Assembly (NCBI GenBank): GCA_947306495.1
Contig: CAMZGT010000001.1
Coordinates: forward strand, 62,001-126,000
Length of the DNA: 64,000 bases
Origin: an uncultured Acinetobacter sp.
GTDB taxonomy: Bacteria > Cyanobacteriota > Vampirovibrionia > Gastranaerophilales > Gastranaerophilaceae
Direction of reading: 5' to 3'
Shown here: positions 56,216 to 64,000 of the stretch, piece after piece
How the letters are laid out: each line of letters begins with the position of its first letter
Numbering within the stretch: position 1 is the stretch's first letter
Made by a program: the position numbers and the translations under genes
Notes under the pieces: model-generated
Seen by the model: the letters and a program-made list of their open reading frames with translations, nothing else
Database searches by the model: none
What the model was told of the DNA's origin: nothing

Positions 56216-56995
56216 CTATTCTGCTCGTCTTATTTCTGCCCATATTATCGGATTTTCATCAGTGCAATCCGTAATATCTATTATTCTGTAATACGGTGCA
56301 GGTGCTGTAGAAATATGGCTTACACCGTTTCGTTCAATTTCTTTATTAACTCCAAAATGTCCCGATATTACTGCCTTGACATTTTTATGATTATCTAATA
56401 TTTTAAAATAATTCTCAGGTTTATAAGTATAATAAAGTTCTTTTTCTGCAGGTGGAATTAAAGGATAATGTTGTAAAATTATTACATTTTTTTTAGAATA
56501 CAATTCCAAGTTTGCATCAAGCCATTCAAGAACATCATCTTTATAATAACCTACCGTATCATTAACAACATCTTTAGAACCATCAACAACAATAAACACA
56601 ACTCCATTCTTTTCAAAAACATAATTTGGAGTTTTAGGTTTATAAAATCCTACATGTTTATGTACAAATTTTGCATAATCTTTTTTGCCAAGCTCTTTGC
56701 GTTTATTTACATCTCTCTCTCCTATTACAACATAAAAAGGTGCGTTGAGCTTTTTGGCCTTATTAAGAAAAGCCTTTAAATCATCTTTGTTTGCTCGGTT
56801 TATGTTATCACCAGTAAAAACAACAAAACTTATGTCTTTTTGTTTATTAATATCATTGACAATGCATTCTAATCCGACTCTGTTAGTTTCATTTGAGAAT
56901 CTTAAATCAGTCACTTGAGCAAACCTTATGTCTTTTGCTTGTACAACAGAACAGAAAAATAACATAGCAAAAACAAAACTTATAATTTTTTTCAT
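56216..56995 (-). CDS. secreted calcineurin-like metallophosphoesterase
   Basis: 259 aa with the signal peptide MKKIISFVFAMLFFCSVVQA. Metal motifs are variant but ordered: FAQVTDLRF (D-x-H position occupied differently), FTGDNINR, VIGERDVN in place of GNHD, ILQHYPLI and ISGHFGVN. It is probably a periplasmic phosphodiesterase or phosphatase, possibly with altered metal loading because the first His and the GNHD are replaced. GAGGGG before the ATG. Confidence 0.75.
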   Translation of the reverse strand: MKKIISFVFAMLFFCSVVQAKDIRFAQVTDLRFSNETNRVGLECIVNDINKQKDISFVVFTGDNINRANKDDLKAFLNKAKKLNAPFYVVIGERDVNKRKELGKKDYAKFVHKHVGFYKPKTPNYVFEKNGVVFIVVDGSKDVVNDTVGYYKDDVLEWLDANLELYSKKNVIILQHYPLIPPAEKELYYTYKPENYFKILDNHKNVKAVISGHFGVNKEIERNGVSHISTAPAPYYRIIDITDCTDENPIIWAEIRRAE

Positions 56996-57108
56996 AAACC
57001 CCTCAAAAATTTAAATAATACGATAGAATGATTTTAACACGAAAACAGTAGAAAAAGTTCAAAAAAGAGTTATAATATACATGCAATGTATGAATCAGAG
57101 GCAAAGAC

Positions 57109-57366
57109 ATGTCTTTTGATTTTGGAAATATCAACCCAGCATTTAAAGCCGGTGCAGCATACAAAGACGGAAGCGGCATGGGCGGCGGTGGCATGTACTT
57201 TCAACAAAAAGGAAAGCGTAAAGAACAACCAGATGATGATTTGTTTGAAAAAAGTGATGATAAAAGAGAAGATGAAATCACTTTTGATAAAGAACCTATA
57301 GAAGAAATTCCTCAGGAAAATATTGTTAATAAATTTGTCAACTGGTTCAGAATAAATAAAGAATGA
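57109..57366 (+). CDS. small acidic/glycine-rich protein of unknown function
   Basis: 85 aa. A short conserved-looking head (MSFDFGNINPAFKAGAAY) is followed by a GSGMGGGGM glycine run, a highly charged middle and an amphipathic C-terminal helix (NIVNKFVNWFRINKE) that could bind membrane. AGAGGC lies 8 nt upstream and a strong terminator follows, which supports a real gene. Overlapping ORFs on either strand are shadows. Family not recognised. Confidence 0.6.
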   Translation: MSFDFGNINPAFKAGAAYKDGSGMGGGGMYFQQKGKRKEQPDDDLFEKSDDKREDEITFDKEPIEEIPQENIVNKFVNWFRINKE

Positions 57367-57408
57367 TAAAAAAGGGCGCGAAGCAAAATGCTTCGCGCCC
57401 TTTTATTA
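57366..57408. terminator. bidirectional terminator between the small gene and gyrB
   Basis: AAAAGGGCGCGAAGC/GCTTCGCGCCCTTTT, a 15-bp stem with a 5-nt loop. It is extended by GATAA and TTATC and lies between convergent genes. Confidence 0.95.
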
Positions 57409-57423
57409 TCAATCAGATATTAA

Positions 57424-59865
<2,442 letters not shown>

Positions 59866-60005
59866 TCAATCTGTTATTAATGTAAATTTTAAATCTTTAG
59901 TGAGTTATATTACCCATTCTATATATATTGTAGCATAAAAAGCATTTTAGAAGCAAGAATTTACATATATCAGACTTAGTTGTAACAATATTTATTAACG
60001 CCTTT

Positions 60006-60707
60006 TTACTCTCCGGTATAAATTTGTGCTTCAACTGTTTTATGCGGAAGAATGAAATCTTCCATACTGTGAAACAGTTGTGCACGTGTCTTTGCTTCAC
60101 TAAAATGACCACCTGTAACATCAGCAGTACATTTTAATTGTGCTAAATCATCATCATCCGTTACATCAAACGCAATTACGTCAATCTTGATATCACGCCT
60201 TGTTTTCATCAGCCCTATTGCATAATCGCAAGGACTTTCGTCGCAGTTTTCTCCTCCGTCAGTAAGCAAAATTATATGTTTAATCCCGCTAAAATTATTT
60301 AAATCCTTCTTTACTGCTTGCTTTAATGAATATGTAATTGGCGTCATGCCTCGCGGACGAAGTCTTATAAGTTCTGAAGATATTAAGCGGGCATTGTTTA
60401 AACCTAAAGGAACGACAAGCTCCGAACTTCTGCAAGCGTTATATGCTATTAAATTACAAGTGTGACCATACACCCGCATGCCGACTTTTGTGTCAGGAGA
60501 AATCTTTGGCAAAATATAATTCATCATATCTTTAACCTGATTAACTTTGGTCTTATACTCCAAAAAATCACCCATGCTGTTTGAAAAATCCAATACAAAT
60601 AAAAGTTTATCTCCTTCCTGACGGTATTCGTATTCGTTGGGGAAATAAACTTCATAAGCCACAACCGGTAAAACAATTAAAAACAATAAAACTAAAATTT
60701 TTTTCAT
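60006..60707 (-). CDS. secreted von Willebrand factor A-domain protein
   Basis: 233 aa. Signal peptide MKKILVLLFLIVLPVVA, then a VWA domain with MIDAS FVLDFSNSMGDF (DxSxS) near residue 35 and a second site in LLTDGGENCDES. VWA domains bind ligands or partner proteins through a metal ion. Four to six cysteines could form disulfides in the periplasm. Minus-strand TATAAA lies 7 nt before the ATG without a ribosome site (leaderless candidate). It diverges from the PLP-enzyme gene. Confidence 0.85.
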   Translation of the reverse strand: MKKILVLLFLIVLPVVAYEVYFPNEYEYRQEGDKLLFVLDFSNSMGDFLEYKTKVNQVKDMMNYILPKISPDTKVGMRVYGHTCNLIAYNACRSSELVVPLGLNNARLISSELIRLRPRGMTPITYSLKQAVKKDLNNFSGIKHIILLTDGGENCDESPCDYAIGLMKTRRDIKIDVIAFDVTDDDDLAQLKCTADVTGGHFSEAKTRAQLFHSMEDFILPHKTVEAQIYTGE

Positions 60708-60761
60708 ACCACAATTTATATTAAAATATTAAAAAATATAATTGCTCCGTTTGGTTATTTA

Positions 60762-60790
60762 TTGACGGAAGATTTTAGTTGCAATATGAT
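60762..60790 (+). promoter_or_regulatory. leaderless promoter of the PLP lyase-family gene
   Basis: TTGACG (60762-60767), 17-bp spacer, TATGAT (60785-60790), then TCTTGT and ATG at 60797. Confidence 0.65.
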
Positions 60791-60796
60791 TCTTGT

Positions 60797-62020
60797 ATGG
60801 AATATAATTTTAAACTGGCTGAAAAATCATTAGAAAAAGAATTTGATGAAATAAACGAGATACGGGATTTTAACCAGAGAAAAGTTTTAAGGGCTTTTTT
60901 TGACAACAAAGTAGCTCCGGAACATTTTTATACAGTATCAGGTTATGGTCATGATGATTTAGGACGTGAAATTTTAGACAAAACTTTCGCACAAGTTTTT
61001 GGAGCTGAAAAAGCAATAGTCAGAATACATTTTGCTTCAGGAACACATACGCTTGCTTGTGCATTGTTTGGGAACTTAAGAGCAGGCAATAAACTTATTT
61101 CTGTTGCAGGTGCGCCTTATGATACTATGCAAGAGGTTATAGGCACGGCAGGAGATAGTGAAACTAAACGTTCTTCATTAATTGGTAACGGCATTTTGTA
61201 TGACGAAGTACCGCTTTTGAATAACACTGACATAGATTTTAAAACTCTTGAACAAATGGTTGACAAAAATACTACAATGGTACTTATACAACGCTCAAAA
61301 GGTTATTCTACAAGAAAGTCACTCTCGATGGAAACAGTAGAGCGCATATGTAAGGTTGTTAAATCTAAAAATCCTGATTGTATATGTTTTGTTGATAATT
61401 GTTATGGTGAATTTACAGATAAAAAAGAACCTTTAGAAGTTGGTGCTGACTTGATTGGCGGCTCTTTGATTAAAAATCCCGGAGGCGGAATTGTAGAAGC
61501 AGGAGGATATATTGCAGGCAAATCTATATTAGTTGAACGCGCTGCTACAAGACTAACTGCTCCGGGAATCGGCTCTGAAGGCGGAGCAATGTTTAACCAA
61601 CACAGATTGATTTTCCAAGGATTATTTATGGCACCATCCGTTGTATCAGAAGCTCTTAAGGGTGCAATTCTTGCTGCAAAGGTTTTTGAAGATATCGGAT
61701 TTAATTCTCATCCAAGGTACAACGAAAAAAGAACAGATATAATACAAAATATCATTTTTAATTCTCCCAACAAGCTGGAAGAGTTTTGCAGAACTATACA
61801 GTCACTTTCACCTGTTAACGGGTATGTAACTCCTATTCCGGAATATATTCCCGGATACGAAGACAAAGTTATTATGGCTGGAGGTACTTTTATCGAAGGC
61901 TCAACGATAGAACTATCCGCAGACGGTCCAATGCGCCCGCCGTATGCTGCTTATATGCAGGGCGGATTAAATTATGCACATGTAAAAATTTGTTTAGAAG
62001 AAATAGTCAAGAAGTTATAA
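60797..62020 (+). CDS. methionine gamma-lyase-family (aluminium-resistance type) PLP protein
   Basis: 407 aa from MEYNFKLAEKSL, favoured by the promoter geometry over the TTG in the track. The segment FASGTHTLACALF, CFVDNCYGEFTD and GGSLIKNPGGG (putative PLP-Lys) mark the family annotated as methionine gamma-lyase-like or aluminium resistance protein (YnbB), found widely in Firmicutes and Cyanobacteria. The true substrate is uncertain. Monocistronic with a terminator. Confidence 0.88.
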   Translation: MEYNFKLAEKSLEKEFDEINEIRDFNQRKVLRAFFDNKVAPEHFYTVSGYGHDDLGREILDKTFAQVFGAEKAIVRIHFASGTHTLACALFGNLRAGNKLISVAGAPYDTMQEVIGTAGDSETKRSSLIGNGILYDEVPLLNNTDIDFKTLEQMVDKNTTMVLIQRSKGYSTRKSLSMETVERICKVVKSKNPDCICFVDNCYGEFTDKKEPLEVGADLIGGSLIKNPGGGIVEAGGYIAGKSILVERAATRLTAPGIGSEGGAMFNQHRLIFQGLFMAPSVVSEALKGAILAAKVFEDIGFNSHPRYNEKRTDIIQNIIFNSPNKLEEFCRTIQSLSPVNGYVTPIPEYIPGYEDKVIMAGGTFIEGSTIELSADGPMRPPYAAYMQGGLNYAHVKICLEEIVKKL

Positions 62021-62025
62021 AAAGA

Positions 62026-62050
62026 AAAGCGGAGAAAAGTTCTCCGCTTT
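62026..62050. terminator. bidirectional terminator between the PLP gene and ileS
   Basis: AAAGCGGAGAA/TTCTCCGCTTT, an 11-bp stem with an AAG loop, between convergent genes. Confidence 0.9.
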
Positions 62051-62072
62051 AAAGCTCTCTTGTTACTAAATA

Positions 62073-64000
62073 TTATTCTGAAATTGCGTCATAGCAATCT
62101 GAACATATTGTTTCATGTCCTTCGTGTTTACCTAATGGACGATACTTCCAACAACGTTCACATTTTTCACCTTCCGCTTTTACAACCCAAATTGTTGTAT
62201 CACCTTCAGTATACTCATTTAACACGTCTGCAGGTGCGGAATCTGAAACATATGCTTGAGATACAATAAATATATCCGCTAAATCTTTTTCATTAGCTTT
62301 TAGAATTTCATTATCGGCAGACTTAACATAAACACCTACTTCTAAAGAACTTCCTATAGTCTTTTCCGCTCTGAGTGGCTCAATAGCACGTGTTACAACT
62401 TCTCTGGTTTTAAGAATTTTTGTAAAATCTTCTTCCAGCTTTTCGTTGTTCCAATCTTTATTTACCCCTACCCAAGAAGCTAAAAGAACGCTTTCCAAGC
62501 CACATTTTTGGCATTCAGGTGTATTTTGCCACATATCTTCTGCTTGGAACGGCATAACAGGAGCTACAATTCTGACTAAAGTTTGGAATGTTTCATATAG
62601 AACTGTTTGACAAGCCCTTCTTGAAAGTGATTTTTTGCCTGCCGTGTATAATCTGTCTTTTACAATATCAAGATAAAATGCACTTAAATCAACCGCCGCA
62701 AAATTTTGAAGAACTTGGAAATACTTATAAAACTCATAGTTTTCAAATGCTTCCGTAACTTCTGCAGCGACCTTATTCAATTTGTGTAAAGCAAACTTAT
62801 CTATAGGCTTAAGCTCTTCGTATTTGACATAATCCTTTACAGGATCAAAATCAAAAATGTTACCAAGTAAAAATCTTGCAGTGTTTCTTGTTTTCTTAAA
62901 TATTTCCGCAAGTTGTTTAACTATGTTATCACCAATCTTAGTATCATTTTTATAGTCTACAGAAGCCGCCCAAAGCCTTAAAATATCAGCGCCATAGTTT
63001 TTAATAATATCATCAGGCCTTATATAGTTACCTAAAGATTTTGACATTTTTCTTCCGTCTTCTCCAAAAACAAAACCGTGTGTCAAAACTTGCTTATAAG
63101 GTGCTTTTCCTTGAGTTGCAATTGAAGTTAAAAGTGATGATTGGAACCAACCTCTATGTTGGTCAGAACCTTCAAGATACATATCTACAGGGGTATGACC
63201 AAGCTCGTCAGCTCTTTTTTCCACAACAGCTCTCCAAGATATACCTGAATCAAACCAAACATCCATAATGTCTTTTTCTTGGCGGAAATGCGTTTTTCCG
63301 CAAGCCGGACATTTGAAACCGTTTGGCAAAAGTTCTTCAGCTGTTCTGTTCACCCAAGCATCCGAACTCTCTTTTTCAAATATTTCTGCTATATGTTCAA
63401 TTGTTTCATCAGTACAAATAACCTCACCACAATCTTCGCAATAGAATATCGGAATAGGAACACCCCAAGCTCTTTGGCGCGAAATACACCAATCCGTACG
63501 ACTCGCTACCATATTTCCGATTCGGCTTTCACCACTTGACGGAATCCACTTAACATTGTGAATTTCTTCCATCGCTTTATCACGGAATTTATCAACCTTA
63601 ACAAACCATTGAGGTGTAGCTCTATATATTACAGGATGTTTACATCTCCAACAATGAGGGTAAGAATGGTTTATCTCATTTTGATGTACAAGTGCTTTCT
63701 TTTCAAGAAGCATATCTATAACCATGTCATTACCTTTATAATACGGAACTCCGATTAATTCAGAGATTTGTCCTTCTTCTGTCCAGCAGCCTTTGCTATC
63801 AAGCGGAGAAAGAACTTCTATACCATACTTGCAACCGACTTCATAGTCTTCAAGACCGTGTCCCGGAGCTGTATGTACTAAACCGGTACCTGCATCCAAA
63901 GTAACATGTTCACCAAGGATTATTTTAGACTTTCTGTTTACAAGCGGATGCTCAACTTCCATAAGTTCAAAATCTTCACCAAGTGCAGTTTCAATCAGCT
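62073..64000 (-). CDS. ileS: isoleucyl-tRNA synthetase (partial, C-terminal two thirds)
   Basis: About 642 codons are inside the window. The track starts at an internal Met, but the frame is open to the right edge (LIETALGEDFEL upstream of that Met), so the N-terminal part with the HIGH motif is outside. Visible parts are: the editing-domain piece HTAPGHGLEDYEVG, the catalytic GRKMSKSLGNYI, an anticodon-binding helical domain, and a C-terminal zinc finger CERCWKYRPLG...CSDCYDAI. Charges tRNA-Ile. The zinc-finger ending is typical of the bacterial form. Confidence 0.96.
   Translation of the reverse strand, partial: LIETALGEDFELMEVEHPLVNRKSKIILGEHVTLDAGTGLVHTAPGHGLEDYEVGCKYGIEVLSPLDSKGCWTEEGQISELIGVPYYKGNDMVIDMLLEKKALVHQNEINHSYPHCWRCKHPVIYRATPQWFVKVDKFRDKAMEEIHNVKWIPSSGESRIGNMVASRTDWCISRQRAWGVPIPIFYCEDCGEVICTDETIEHIAEIFEKESSDAWVNRTAEELLPNGFKCPACGKTHFRQEKDIMDVWFDSGISWRAVVEKRADELGHTPVDMYLEGSDQHRGWFQSSLLTSIATQGKAPYKQVLTHGFVFGEDGRKMSKSLGNYIRPDDIIKNYGADILRLWAASVDYKNDTKIGDNIVKQLAEIFKKTRNTARFLLGNIFDFDPVKDYVKYEELKPIDKFALHKLNKVAAEVTEAFENYEFYKYFQVLQNFAAVDLSAFYLDIVKDRLYTAGKKSLSRRACQTVLYETFQTLVRIVAPVMPFQAEDMWQNTPECQKCGLESVLLASWVGVNKDWNNEKLEEDFTKILKTREVVTRAIEPLRAEKTIGSSLEVGVYVKSADNEILKANEKDLADIFIVSQAYVSDSAPADVLNEYTEGDTTIWVVKAEGEKCERCWKYRPLGKHEGHETICSDCYDAISE

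Noticed and set aside
57003-57301. ORFs 57003..57194 (minus) and 57086..57301 (plus)
   Set aside because: Shadows of the 57109 gene, which has the ribosome site and terminator; the minus frame is a proline-rich mirror of its glycine run.

Overview
The window is an AT-rich bacterial chromosome segment with tightly packed genes of an anaerobic, fermentative, didermic organism. It encodes a bifunctional AdhE, a putative [FeFe] hydrogenase, an oxygen-sensitive class III NrdD and a reverse rubrerythrin. Outer-membrane or periplasmic functions are implied by an OmpH/Skp-like chaperone and an AsmA-like protein. The efp-accB-accC order (known from Cyanobacteria), a type IV pilin-like prepilin and the absence of any photosynthesis gene fit best with a gut non-photosynthetic cyanobacterial relative (Vampirovibrionia/Melainabacteria, order Gastranaerophilales). 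That assignment is inference; no rRNA is present to confirm it.

Layout. 0-3.3 kb: end of a flavin reductase-rubredoxin, a zinc alcohol dehydrogenase, a SpoIID-like protein, and the tmRNA gene, whose 5' end is duplicated around a 131-bp structured insert. 3.3-12.2 kb (mostly minus strand): OmpH-like chaperone, hydrogenase plus [2Fe-2S] partner, AdhE, UmuC-like polymerase, NrdD. 12.5-20.6 kb: prepilin, IspE, CHASE2 cyclase, then an aldolase/sugar-kinase/CsaB run followed by a GT5-like glycosyltransferase. 20.6-34 kb: GroEL/GroES, DegT aminotransferase, GGDEF protein, MscL, formyltransferase, NhaD/ArsB-type transporter, DUF4145-like protein, MetG, GtrA, phosphohexomutase. 34-36.4 kb: efp-accB-accC. 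36.4-38.9 kb: a putative 2.4-kb inserted element bounded by a 41-nt tRNA-Gly 5' fragment and the intact tRNA-Gly(CCC), carrying a DUF3800 gene with a structured leader and one orphan gene. 39-45 kb: cysK-cysE-phosphatase, a CheR-like methyltransferase, an AsmA-like giant. 45-64 kb: rubrerythrin, RimO and a co-directional set of small genes, M2-like peptidase, UvrB, M16 peptidase, GyrB, VWA protein, a PLP lyase-family protein, and IleS running off the right edge.

Cross-cutting signals. (1) At least ten start codons lie only 6-7 nt downstream of a good -10 hexamer and lack a Shine-Dalgarno sequence, predicting leaderless mRNAs; the other genes mostly have clear AGGAGG-type sites. (2) A CGTGAATYGTGAATTG-type inverted-repeat element sits inside two essential operons (groES-groEL and accB-accC). 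(3) Two stable-RNA genes (tmRNA, tRNA-Gly) both carry duplications of their 5' ends, an unusual polarity for integration sites. (4) A promoter-bearing, foldable orphan locus near 53.9 kb may be a small RNA. The most element-like unit is the tRNA-Gly-flanked insertion with its TGTTATAAAA repeats.
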